Shown in pieces: positions 7,762 through 16,107 of a stretch of DNA of 64,000 nt. The first letter of the stretch is position 1, and the number at the start of each line of letters is the position of its first letter. The notes under the pieces were generated by a model. That model saw only the letters and a list, made by a program, of their open reading frames with translations, had not been told where the DNA came from and did not search any database. The translations under genes were made by a program, and so were the position numbers. Source of the DNA: an uncultured bacterium (GTDB lineage: Bacteria; Cyanobacteriota; Vampirovibrionia; Gastranaerophilales; Gastranaerophilaceae); contig CASDVM010000008.1 of assembly GCA_949284415.1 (NCBI GenBank), positions 100,711 to 164,710 on the forward strand, in the 5' to 3' direction.

Positions 7762-10140
7762 TTATATATCCAAACCGCTTGTTAGAGTTAAAGATGTTAC
7801 TTCTTTTAATTTTGGAAAATCTTCAATGTTATGAGTTTTTACAAAGTCAATTGCTTCATTACGAACCATTTCAAGAATTTTTGCATCGCGTACGATATCT
7901 GAAATAATCAGATCAGGCAGACCGCTTTGACGTGTGCCTAAAAATTCGCCCGGACCTCTCAACTGCAAATCCTTTTCTGCAATTACAAAACCGTCATTAG
8001 TTTGTGTCATGATATTTAAGCGTTCTTTTGTTTCTTGAGATTTTGTAGAGGTGTGAAGAATGCAGTATGATTGCAAATCACTTCTGCCGACACGGCCTCT
8101 TAATTGATGAAGCTGTGAAAGTCCGAAACGCTCAGCATTTTCAATAAGCATTACTGTAGCGTTAGGCACATCAACCCCGACTTCTACAACTGTTGTTGAA
8201 ACAAGAATATCATATTTTTTATCTTTAAAATCTTTCATGACTTTATCTTTGCCGTCATTTTTCAGTTTGCCGTGCAATAATCCGATTTTAAACTGCGGGA
8301 ATATTTCATTTTGAAGTCGTTCAGCTTCAATCGTTGCGGCTTTAGCCGACAAAGTTTCGCTTTCTTCTATGAGCGGGTAAACAACATAAGCCTGTCTGCC
8401 CGATTCAATTTCCTGTTTTATGAGTTCATAAACTCCTCTGTGTGATGTTACAAGAGAAGTTTTAACAGGCTTTCTGCCTTTAGGAAGTTCATCAATTATC
8501 GTAAGATCAAGATCTCCATGTACGGTAAGCGCAAGCGTTCTCGGTATAGGTGTTGCGGTCATTGTTAAAATCTGCGGATTTTGAGATTTCTTCTTAAGAA
8601 CATTTCTTTGCTTTACACCGAACCTGTGCTGTTCATCAACAACGATTGCACCGAGATTATAGAAGTCTACTCCTTCCTGTATAAGTGCGTGAGTTCCTAT
8701 GGCAATATTCATCAGGCCGTTTCTTAAATCGTTTCGGAATTTCTCTCTCACTTTTTTGCCCTGACTGCCTAGAAATAATCCGACACTGATTCCCATTGGA
8801 GTGAGCCATTGAAGAAGATTGTTGTAATGCTGCTGTGCAAGAATTTCTGTAGGTGCCATTAAAGCTCCCTGATAACCGTTTTCAACACCTGCAAGAAGCA
8901 TAATTGCGGCTACAACTGTTTTCCCGCTTCCGACATCACCCTGTAAAAGCCTTGCCATCGGTATATCTGAATTCAAATCATGTAATATTTCATTTACTGC
9001 ACGCTTCTGTCCTCCCGTTAGCTCAAACGGAAGATTGTCAATAAATTGCCTTACAAGCCCGTTTTCTTTAATTCTTAATGCAAGAGCCGAATGGTTATGA
9101 GCATTTTGTTCTCTAAGACGGACAAGTTTTAATTGTATTAAGAAAAGTTCTTCGAAAATAAGAGAAAATCTTGATTGTTCCAAAAGTTCCATTGTTTCCG
9201 GAAAATGTATCTGTTCAACCGCTGTTTTCTTGTCTAATATTCCGTATTTTTCCCTGATAAAATCAGGAATAACATTTTCAATTTCGTTTTTGTATGTTTG
9301 AATTGCGTTATATATTGCTCGTCTCAGAACTTTAATGCTAAGAGCTTCGCAGACTGAATAAATAGGAACAATTCTTGCAAGATTTAAGTTAGAGTTTTTG
9401 TCTTCAAGAAACTCTCCTGTCATTATTGAGTAATTAGGTTTATCAAATGTAAGTTTTCCATCGTAATTATTTCTTTTAACGCTGCCTGAAAGCATTATAC
9501 CTGCATTAGTAGGAAACTGAGCTTTTACGCGTTCCAGCATAAAACGGTTTGATTTTGCATGAAAAAAACTTAGATCAAGCCTTCCGCTTTCATCTGTTAC
9601 TGCTACTTTGACAACTGCAAGATTGTTTTTTGTATTGAATGCCGAAACAGATTTTATATAACCGAAAACTGTTGTGTTTTCACCTTCTTTTAAATCCCGG
9701 ATTAAAGTTCTTGAAGAATAATCAATATGCTTTTTGGGAAAATACATTATCAAATCCTGTGCCGTATAAATCCCTAATTTATTTAGCTTATATGCAACTT
9801 TGGGCCCGACACCTTTTATATACATAACATCAGTTTCTTTTGCAGGTTTTACCTTTTGTAAAGATGTTTTTTCTTCAGATTCAGGGTGTGTTTCGGATTT
9901 TAAAATTTTAATCAGTCTGTCGATACTTTTTCTGCGTTCGTTAATCCCTGCAAACGGATAATGTTCAAAAGTTTCTGCAAGGACAGCCCATTTAGGATTT
10001 TTTTTAGATAATTTGTAATATCTTTTTGCCTCGTTTTTTATAAAATTGGAAAACGACTGAGTTTTACCATGGATATCAATATATTTATATTGAATTTCAA
10101 TATCGATGGCTTTTTTTAATTGTTCGATGTTATCAATCAC
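7762..10140 (-). CDS. recG: ATP-dependent DNA helicase RecG
   Basis: The 792-residue protein rescues stalled replication forks by remodelling branched DNA. Residues 1-90 are an extra N-terminal domain (KKAIDIEIQYKYIDIHGK, then FSNFI) like that of cyanobacterial RecG. The wedge/OB domain is at about 110-300. The helicase core follows with Walker A GDVGSGKT, DEQH (VDEQHRFGVKQR), TATPIPRTL, and the C-terminal RecG signature ERFGLSQLHQLRGRVGR plus the QLRGPGEFLGTRQSG motif. The start appears to be GTG at 10140, overlapping the stop of the cyclase gene by 8 bp (AGTGATTGA), so translation is probably coupled. No good ribosome-binding site precedes it, which fits coupling. Confidence 0.96.
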   Translation of the reverse strand: MIDNIEQLKKAIDIEIQYKYIDIHGKTQSFSNFIKNEAKRYYKLSKKNPKWAVLAETFEHYPFAGINERRKSIDRLIKILKSETHPESEEKTSLQKVKPAKETDVMYIKGVGPKVAYKLNKLGIYTAQDLIMYFPKKHIDYSSRTLIRDLKEGENTTVFGYIKSVSAFNTKNNLAVVKVAVTDESGRLDLSFFHAKSNRFMLERVKAQFPTNAGIMLSGSVKRNNYDGKLTFDKPNYSIMTGEFLEDKNSNLNLARIVPIYSVCEALSIKVLRRAIYNAIQTYKNEIENVIPDFIREKYGILDKKTAVEQIHFPETMELLEQSRFSLIFEELFLIQLKLVRLREQNAHNHSALALRIKENGLVRQFIDNLPFELTGGQKRAVNEILHDLNSDIPMARLLQGDVGSGKTVVAAIMLLAGVENGYQGALMAPTEILAQQHYNNLLQWLTPMGISVGLFLGSQGKKVREKFRNDLRNGLMNIAIGTHALIQEGVDFYNLGAIVVDEQHRFGVKQRNVLKKKSQNPQILTMTATPIPRTLALTVHGDLDLTIIDELPKGRKPVKTSLVTSHRGVYELIKQEIESGRQAYVVYPLIEESETLSAKAATIEAERLQNEIFPQFKIGLLHGKLKNDGKDKVMKDFKDKKYDILVSTTVVEVGVDVPNATVMLIENAERFGLSQLHQLRGRVGRSDLQSYCILHTSTKSQETKERLNIMTQTNDGFVIAEKDLQLRGPGEFLGTRQSGLPDLIISDIVRDAKILEMVRNEAIDFVKTHNIEDFPKLKEVTSLTLTSGLDI

Positions 10141-12082
10141 TTATGCGTAAAACCTCATAAATATCCATCTTCTTCGCTTTCCCGCGTATAGTAACATCGG
10201 CTATTTTTATAACATCAACAATGTCGCTGACATAAGTATAAGTTGAACTGCTTATAAGAAGGTTGGTTTTGTAAACTTTATTGTAACTTTCAATACGGCT
10301 TGCAAGATTTACCGTGTCTCCTATTACTGTGTATTCAAGACGTTTTTCGGAACCTATATTCCCTACAAATGCCTCTCCCGTGTTAATTCCTACCCCTATT
10401 TCAATTTTCGGCTTTCCCTCAAAAAGCCATTTGTCCTGAAGCTGGTCAACTTTTTTGAGCATAGCACAGGCGCATTTTACTGCATTTTGCGGATGGTTTA
10501 TATCCTGAATCGGCTCGCCGAATATTGCCATTACTGCATCACCTATAAATTTATTTATTACTCCGTTATATTTGGTTATTATAGGCTCAATTTCCGAGAA
10601 ATATTCGTTTAAAATAACGGAAACTTCTTCTGCAGTCATTTTTTCGCTCATGCTTGTAAAACCTCTTATATCAGCAAAAAGAACCGTAACTGTTGCTTTT
10701 TTACCGCCGAGTTTAATATCATCTATATTCTGGACTACATTTTTCATAATATCCTGCGAAAGATATTTTCCCATAGCGTTTTTTATTTTTTCTTTATTTC
10801 TGCCCTCCAGAATAAATCTGTATGAGTACCCGAAAATCATTGTGCTTAATTGAACAGCTATAGGAGTTATCACATAAGGTATTATGTTATTTTTAAAGCA
10901 GAATATGCACAAAATCAGGTATAAAACAGCAATGCCGATTAATATAATAAGCGATGGTATAAATGCGAAAAATCTTATTACCGCAAATGTAAGAATGCAA
11001 AGAAAAGCGATTACGGCAATATTTTGCCATAATGTAAATTTAACTAAAAATTCATTATTCAAAAAGTTATCAAGAATTGTTGCCTGAATATCAACTCCCG
11101 GGTGTTTTAAAGATACCGATGTTACAAGGACATCCTCAACGCCGAGGGCATTGGCTCCTACAAGAATAATTTTATTATTAAATTCTGCAGGGTTTATAAG
11201 CGGTTTTTTACCGTTTTTAAGAAGTCTGTCTGAATTTATAATATCAATTGCCGAATAACTTTTATGCGATACGTCAGAATTCGGAAATTGTTTACAGAAT
11301 TTTATATTGTGCTTTATATCTCCGTTCTTTTTAAATACCGGAATTTTAAGACCCGTTTTATCTACAACAATATACTTGTTTGTAATTGTAATTTTATTGG
11401 TATTATTTGCAAGCATGTATGCTCTCAGAGCAATTGAGGGATAAAAGTTGTCATTGTAGCTTATCAAATCCGTAGATTCTCGCAAAACCCCGTCTACGGG
11501 ATCCAGATTGAGATTTACGGAACCTGTGTATTTTTGAGCATCAAAGTATGCTTTAGGAAACATAGTTAAACTTTTATAGATACTGTATCTTGAATTATCC
11601 CTTGTTCTTTCATCGGTAATATCAATTGAAAATTTTTTGTGAAAATTTTCATCATATAAACTGCCCTCGTCAGGATTTTTATAAGCTTGTCCCATTGCCA
11701 TATATCCGCCTATAAAATTATCTGATTTAGCGACAGTGTCAAAGAAAAATTGATCGGATGATGCAGGTCTTTCTTTATCGAGACTGTTGAGTATAGAATC
11801 AAAAACAAGAACTTTTGCATTTGTATATTTGTTAAAATACTCAAATATTTCACCGTATAATGAACGCGCCCAAGGCCATCTGTAGCTTTCAAGAGATTTG
11901 TTATCTATGATAATAAGCGATATGTCTTTAGAACCCTGCATTGTAGCATTAGTCGAATTAATAATTGTGTCATATATAGGATTTTCCCAGAAGTTAACAG
12001 ACACAAAAGCGATGATTATTACTAAAAATACGTGCAGCAATACTGATTTAAAAAAGAATCCTTTATTTTTAAATATTTTCAT
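10133..12082 (-). CDS. CHASE2-domain class III adenylate/guanylate cyclase
   Basis: A 649-residue membrane receptor. An N-terminal transmembrane segment (about 10-30) is followed by an extracytoplasmic CHASE2 sensor (about 35-330; DISLIIIDNKSLESY and RWPWARSLYGEIFEYF are typical). Three membrane helices (about 350-430) lead into a class III cyclase domain (450-640). This has the metal aspartates in LFADIRGFTSMSE and FIGDAVMAIFG, and VIGDTVNLASRIES in the C-terminal half. It makes cAMP or cGMP in response to an unknown outside signal. The architecture is frequent in cyanobacteria. It is the first gene of a pair with recG; pairing a sensor with a repair helicase is unexpected and may reflect only shared transcription. 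Confidence 0.93.
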   Translation of the reverse strand: MKIFKNKGFFFKSVLLHVFLVIIIAFVSVNFWENPIYDTIINSTNATMQGSKDISLIIIDNKSLESYRWPWARSLYGEIFEYFNKYTNAKVLVFDSILNSLDKERPASSDQFFFDTVAKSDNFIGGYMAMGQAYKNPDEGSLYDENFHKKFSIDITDERTRDNSRYSIYKSLTMFPKAYFDAQKYTGSVNLNLDPVDGVLRESTDLISYNDNFYPSIALRAYMLANNTNKITITNKYIVVDKTGLKIPVFKKNGDIKHNIKFCKQFPNSDVSHKSYSAIDIINSDRLLKNGKKPLINPAEFNNKIILVGANALGVEDVLVTSVSLKHPGVDIQATILDNFLNNEFLVKFTLWQNIAVIAFLCILTFAVIRFFAFIPSLIILIGIAVLYLILCIFCFKNNIIPYVITPIAVQLSTMIFGYSYRFILEGRNKEKIKNAMGKYLSQDIMKNVVQNIDDIKLGGKKATVTVLFADIRGFTSMSEKMTAEEVSVILNEYFSEIEPIITKYNGVINKFIGDAVMAIFGEPIQDINHPQNAVKCACAMLKKVDQLQDKWLFEGKPKIEIGVGINTGEAFVGNIGSEKRLEYTVIGDTVNLASRIESYNKVYKTNLLISSSTYTYVSDIVDVIKIADVTIRGKAKKMDIYEVLRISD

Positions 12083-12105
12083 TTTCCAATTATCCCTTTA
12101 TTTTA

Positions 12106-12114
12106 TGATATAAT
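12106..12114 (+). promoter_or_regulatory. extended -10 promoter element of the eda operon
   Basis: TGATATAAT is an extended -10 (TG-n-TATAAT). A start near 12121 would leave a short leader with AAAGGAT before the ATG at 12138. The divergent cyclase gene starts 27 bp to the left. Confidence 0.55.
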
Positions 12115-12137
12115 AAATTTCGAAAAAAGGATAGTTT

Positions 12138-12746
12138 ATGAAAGAAAATTTAATCAAACTTTTATCGGAGGAAAAAATTCTTCCAATACTCAGAAATAAG
12201 GATGCAGATGCAGTTATTAATTCTGCAAAAGCCTTAATTGACGGAGGAATAAAAATTATCGAAATAAATATTGAAAATCCGTCTATTTATAGAGCTGTGG
12301 AAGAAATTTCCAAATACGCAACTGTATGTGCAGGCGGGATAATTACGTCAATGCAGGCCGAAGCTGCCATATTATCAGGTGCAAAGATTTTATCTTCGCC
12401 GATTTTTTCAATGAATCTTGTAAAAATTTCAAAAGATAAAGAAATCCCTTTTATTGCGGGCACTTCTACTGCAAATGAAGCCTATAATGCCTGGAAAGCA
12501 AGAATACCGCTTATTAAAATTTACCCGATTACTGCAATGGGCGGCGCCATGTACATTGAAGATCTTTTAAGACCCATGCCGTTTCTTAAAGTTCTTCCCT
12601 TAGGTAATGTAAAATTAGATGAAATTCATACATATCTTGAAGCAGGAGCTTCTGTTGTAGGTATTGGCAGAGATTTTTACGACGGATTTTCTCTTAGTGA
12701 AATAACTTCACGCGCCAAACGTGTTATTAAAGAGTTGAAAGGTTAA
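12138..12746 (+). CDS. eda: KDPG / 4-hydroxy-2-oxoglutarate aldolase
   Basis: The 202-residue protein matches the class I aldolase Eda. It has ILPILRNKDAD, the glutamate in IIEINIENPS, VCAGGIITS where most members have GAGTV, FIAGTSTANEA, and the Schiff-base lysine in PLIKIYPITAMGG. It splits 2-keto-3-deoxy-6-phosphogluconate into pyruvate and glyceraldehyde 3-phosphate. The next gene, 2 nt downstream, is a PfkB kinase that probably makes this substrate from KDG, so the pair completes the lower part of the Entner-Doudoroff or uronate pathway. AAAGGAT precedes the ATG. The VCAGG variant of the phosphate loop is slightly unusual. Confidence 0.92.
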   Translation: MKENLIKLLSEEKILPILRNKDADAVINSAKALIDGGIKIIEINIENPSIYRAVEEISKYATVCAGGIITSMQAEAAILSGAKILSSPIFSMNLVKISKDKEIPFIAGTSTANEAYNAWKARIPLIKIYPITAMGGAMYIEDLLRPMPFLKVLPLGNVKLDEIHTYLEAGASVVGIGRDFYDGFSLSEITSRAKRVIKELKG

Positions 12747-12748
12747 TT

Positions 12749-13693
12749 ATGGATGAAAAGTTAGACATAATAACTATTGGTGAGTGTCTGATAGAACTGT
12801 CAACAAATGCAAAGATGGCAGATGCGGAATGCTTATATAAATATTACGGCGGTGATGCGCTTGCTGCTGCAATATCTGCTTTAAGAATGGGATCAAAAGT
12901 CGGATTTATAACTCGTGTCGGTAATGATCCGTTTAAAGATTACCTGCTCGATTCATGGCAAAGGGAGGGGCTTGATATTTCGCAGGTAAAACTTTCTGCT
13001 GAAGCTAACGGACTTTATGTTATTTCAAGGCCGTCAAAAGCAGATAAAGAACTGGCAGTTTACAGAAAAAAAATAGCTCCTTCGAAATTATCTGTTGATG
13101 ATATTGATGAAAATTATATTAAAAATTCATCTGTCATCTACGCAACAGGTGTAACGCAGTCGCTTTCTCCTTCTGCCTCTGAAGCTGTTGAATATGCTTT
13201 TAAAATAGCAAAAGAAAACGGTATTAAAACAGCTTACGATCCGAATTATCACTCAGCTTTAACAACTGTCGATGATGCAAAAGATGCTTTTTTCAGATTA
13301 GCCTCTAATATTGATATTCTTTTTATGAATACTAAATCGGATTCCACAAATATTCTTGAAATAGATTCTCAGGAAAATATTATAAAACGTCTCTGGGATA
13401 TGGGGATATCAACTGTTGTTTTAAAATCTGAAGAAAAATCCGGGTATTTTACAGGTTCTAACGGAAAAATAACTTTTACTGAATTTTATACAAACGAATG
13501 TGTTGATACAACCTGTTCCGGAGATGCTTTTAACGGCGGATTTTTGCATGCTGCAACTCACGGATTTAATGAGTTTGAAGCATCTAAATTTGCGTCTGTT
13601 GTTGCAGGTATTCAAACCCAAAACATAGGTGCAATAAAATCAATCCCGTATAAAGATGAAGTTTATGCAATTTACAGGGGATATGATGGCTAA
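12749..13693 (+). CDS. kdgK: PfkB-family sugar kinase, probable 2-keto-3-deoxygluconate kinase
   Basis: A 314-residue ribokinase-fold kinase. The N-terminal substrate lid includes KYYGGDALAAAISALRMGSK and FITRVGNDPF. The C-terminal signature DTTCSGDAFNGGF keeps the catalytic aspartate, although the usual GAGD reads CSGD. The SRPSKADKELAVYR region, where KDG kinases bind substrate, and the position directly behind eda support 2-keto-3-deoxygluconate as substrate. ATP-dependent phosphorylation would give KDPG for Eda. It overlaps the next gene by 8 bp. Another sugar acid cannot be excluded from sequence alone. Confidence 0.85.
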   Translation: MDEKLDIITIGECLIELSTNAKMADAECLYKYYGGDALAAAISALRMGSKVGFITRVGNDPFKDYLLDSWQREGLDISQVKLSAEANGLYVISRPSKADKELAVYRKKIAPSKLSVDDIDENYIKNSSVIYATGVTQSLSPSASEAVEYAFKIAKENGIKTAYDPNYHSALTTVDDAKDAFFRLASNIDILFMNTKSDSTNILEIDSQENIIKRLWDMGISTVVLKSEEKSGYFTGSNGKITFTEFYTNECVDTTCSGDAFNGGFLHAATHGFNEFEASKFASVVAGIQTQNIGAIKSIPYKDEVYAIYRGYDG

Positions 13694-14690
13694 AGTTGCA
13701 ATTTCAGGCTATTACGGCTTTAAAAATTTCGGTGATGAAGCAATATTGGATGTTCTGGTAAAACATCTGAAGAGTCTTGAGTGTAATGATATTACTGTTT
13801 TTTCATCGGATATAGACTACACAGCTGAAAAGTACAGTGTTAATGCAGTAAAAAGGTTTGATATTAAAAAAGTAGTAAAAGCGATAATCCACTCTGATGT
13901 TTTAATATCAGGAGGGGGCAGTCTTCTGCAGGATGTTACAAGTTTAAAAAGTCTTATTTATTATGCGTCAATAATTGCGCTCGGCTTGTTTTTTCACAAA
14001 AAAGTTGTTATTTTTGCGCAGGGTATTGGACCGCTGAAATCTCTTACGGCAAAATTTATTGTAAAAAATTTGTTGAAATATTGTTCTCCGGTTACGGTCA
14101 GAGACGGAAACAGCTTGAAAATTATGAAAGATTTCGGAATAAATGCAGAACTTGTGTGCGATCCTATTTATTCTCTTCAAATAAGCAAGCAGGCTCCTGG
14201 AAATTCTGTGGGTGTTCAGCTCAGAGATTTTAAATCTATGAATACGAATCTTTTAAATAAACTTGCTCAGCTTATTGCTAACAAATTCCCTGATAAAACA
14301 ATTGAAATTTTTTCTCTGCAGAAATCTCTGGATTATGAGCTTTCAAAAAAATTTGAGTCAATTTTGAAGTCATTTAACCCTGATTTAGATATAAAAATTA
14401 TAGAAAATGATATAATAACAAATATTTCAAAACTCGAATATCTTTTTGCTATGAGATTTCATGCAGTTCTTGTCGCTTTAAAATGCGGAGTAAAAACATG
14501 CGCGATAAATTATGATGTAAAAGTTGAAAAATTGGCTTCTGATGCAAATATCCCAATAATTTCTATGGATGCGCATGAAAATTTGGAAGAAATTTACTCT
14601 AAACTTCAAAAACTTGAACCTTCTGATTTGTCGCGGTTCGCAAATTCTAAAATTTTTGATTGGTCTAAATTTGATGAATTAATTATTTAA
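13686..14690 (+). CDS. csaB: CsaB-type polysaccharide pyruvyl transferase
   Basis: The 334-residue protein starts MAKVAISGYYGFKNFGDEA, the CsaB hallmark. It continues with SGGGSLLQDVTSLKSLIYY, FAQGIGPLKS, PVTVRDGNS and the C-terminal MRFHAVLVALKCGVK. It transfers pyruvate from phosphoenolpyruvate to a wall polysaccharide; pyruvylated glycans anchor SLH-domain surface proteins in other bacteria. The frame continues 10 codons upstream, but AGGGG lies 5 nt before the ATG at 13686, and this start gives the usual 8-bp overlap with the kinase stop. Sharing an operon with eda and kdgK is odd for a cell-wall enzyme; pyruvate from Eda is not its direct donor. Confidence 0.88.
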   Translation: MAKVAISGYYGFKNFGDEAILDVLVKHLKSLECNDITVFSSDIDYTAEKYSVNAVKRFDIKKVVKAIIHSDVLISGGGSLLQDVTSLKSLIYYASIIALGLFFHKKVVIFAQGIGPLKSLTAKFIVKNLLKYCSPVTVRDGNSLKIMKDFGINAELVCDPIYSLQISKQAPGNSVGVQLRDFKSMNTNLLNKLAQLIANKFPDKTIEIFSLQKSLDYELSKKFESILKSFNPDLDIKIIENDIITNISKLEYLFAMRFHAVLVALKCGVKTCAINYDVKVEKLASDANIPIISMDAHENLEEIYSKLQKLEPSDLSRFANSKIFDWSKFDELII

Positions 14691-14699
14691 AAAAATGAA

Positions 14700-15641
14700 T
14701 TATTCTTCTTCTTTTTTCTCTTTCCCAAATAAGAAATTGTAATTATTCATAAATGTTTTATCAAACGTATTTGATGCAGAATTTGTCATTTCTGTAGACC
14801 AGTGTGCAAAATCTTCTGATGTTATTTTACCGTCAAGTGCTCCTTCACCGCCTTTTGCCTCTTTATCTTTGTCGGTATCAAATGTTGCAACTGCCGCTGA
14901 CATTTCTTTCCAGTCAATTTTATTATCTTTATTTTGATCTAATTTTCCAAATGCTGCTTGAGCTTTTTGCATAGCAACAGCTTTTTCATCTGAATCGGCA
15001 TTGCTTTTTAAACTATGATTCAATTCATAATTGACGAATTCGTCTATGCTTATTTCGCCGTCTTTGTTGCCGTTAGAATTATCTATTTCTGCTAAGAAGG
15101 ATTTCCCATATTCTTTGACATCATCTTTATATGTGTCGTTGTTTTCAGAAATAGTGAAAGCTTTATCTTCAACAGCCTTTCCTTCATCATCGAGCATTTG
15201 ATTTGTTGCTTCATTCAGAGCCTTACCTTTTGTAGTATCTTGATCTTTATCTACAGCTCCTGCAAAATCGTAAGAAGCCTTCTGCATTGTGTTTATAGTA
15301 TTATAAATATTCGGATACATTGAATTTTGACTGTTAGCTTTAATCTTTTGAGCATCTAAATATCCCCATTGTGCAGCAAGTGCATTGCCGTATTGAGTAT
15401 TCATTGTATTGAACATGTTTGTAGGGCTGAAAACTCCAAGCCCCAAAGGATTTGACATTGGATTAAACATTGAAGGCATACCAAAACCCATTCCGCCTCC
15501 AAAACAGCCTGCGCCCATCCCGAAGATACTGCCTCCGCAGCAATTAGTGCTGTTTCTTAAAACATAGCTTGTGACTGCAGTTTGCATTAAGCCTGAACCT
15601 AATTTTTGGAATGCGTTACCTATGTTTGCCCAATTTGTCAT
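14700..15641 (-). CDS. lineage-specific Cys/Gly-rich protein C with EF-hand repeats
   Basis: A 313-residue protein. Residues 30-60 are Cys/Gly/Met rich (NCCGG, GAGCFGGGMGFG), like proteins A and B. The C-terminal half carries calcium-binding loops: NGNKDGEISIDE and DQNKDNKIDWKE fit the 12-residue EF-hand pattern, and a third (DTDKDKEAKGGEG, then DGKITSEDF) has an insertion. There is no signal peptide or membrane helix. It is expressed from the shared promoter module and ends 9 bp from the convergent csaB gene. Calcium-dependent folding outside the cell would fit but is not shown. Confidence 0.8.
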   Translation of the reverse strand: MTNWANIGNAFQKLGSGLMQTAVTSYVLRNSTNCCGGSIFGMGAGCFGGGMGFGMPSMFNPMSNPLGLGVFSPTNMFNTMNTQYGNALAAQWGYLDAQKIKANSQNSMYPNIYNTINTMQKASYDFAGAVDKDQDTTKGKALNEATNQMLDDEGKAVEDKAFTISENNDTYKDDVKEYGKSFLAEIDNSNGNKDGEISIDEFVNYELNHSLKSNADSDEKAVAMQKAQAAFGKLDQNKDNKIDWKEMSAAVATFDTDKDKEAKGGEGALDGKITSEDFAHWSTEMTNSASNTFDKTFMNNYNFLFGKEKKEEE

Positions 15642-15651
15642 TATACTCTCC

Positions 15652-15699
15652 GATTTTATATCTTATATATATAAAGTATATACACAATATAAAATTGCC
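15652..15699 (-). promoter_or_regulatory. shared promoter module, copy C
   Basis: In gene direction it has GGCAATT, then ACTTTATATATATAAGA with 21 nt from GCAAT to the core, then ATAAAATCGGAGAGTATA and the ATG. The downstream AAATCGGAG is also present in copy B. Confidence 0.7.
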
Positions 15700-15769
15700 T
15701 CATGATTTTCGGTTACTTACTCTATTCCCTTGTACCGAGAGTATTTTGCACTAATTTAACATTTCTTAA

Positions 15770-15802
15770 TAAAAAAAGGAACTCTATTAAAGAGTTCCTT
15801 TT
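15770..15802 (-). terminator. terminator behind tRNA-Leu
   Basis: In gene direction AAGGAACTCT, a 5-nt loop and AGAGTTCCTT lead into a run of T. The stem is 10 bp and perfect. Confidence 0.85.
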
Positions 15803-15807
15803 ACAAT

Positions 15808-15893
15808 TGCCCTGGGCCAGACTTGAACTGGCACTGGATTTAACTCCAACCGGATTTTAAGTCCGACGCGTCTACCGATTCCGCCACCAGGGC
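15808..15893 (-). tRNA. tRNA-Leu (anticodon UAA)
   Basis: In gene direction it starts GCCCTGGTGGCGGAATCGGT and ends CCAGGGCA. The acceptor stem GCCCTGG/CCAGGGC is perfect, the D arm holds GGTAGACGC, the anticodon loop is CTTAAAA (anticodon TAA), there is a long class II variable arm and the T loop is GTTCAAGTC. CCA is not encoded. It reads UUA and, by wobble, UUG codons. Confidence 0.97.
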
Positions 15894-16020
15894 ATATTTA
15901 GTTTTCAATCTATACCCCGGCGAAATCGGTAGACGGCGTCTACTCTCCCCTCCTTCTTTTTCGATAATCAATCGAAAAAGCGGAGTCCTTGCCGCCAGGG
16001 TTTATTTAATTTTCAAATTT
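15869..16020. repeat. broken copies of the tRNA-Leu 5' half and its upstream flank
   Basis: CGTCTACCGATTCCGCC (15869-15885, inside the tRNA) is repeated inverted, with one mismatch, at 15919-15935. The tRNA end plus flank 15881-15911 (CCGCCACCAGGGCATATTTA onward) recurs as a direct degenerate copy at 15991-16020. Between them is a perfect 10-bp hairpin CTTTTTCGAT/ATCGAAAAAG (15956-15980). Together they fill most of the gap 15894-16107, which holds no gene. Confidence 0.7.
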
Positions 16021-16107
16021 TATATTGCATAAATAAGCCTCTTTATATTGCTCCAAGCCTATTTGCGTATATTTATATTAGAACAAATAATTTTTAATGT
16101 CAAGATT

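Noticed and set aside
13656..13685. Start of csaB ten codons upstream
   Set aside because: The extra residues lie inside the kinase gene and the ribosome-binding site fits the ATG at 13686.
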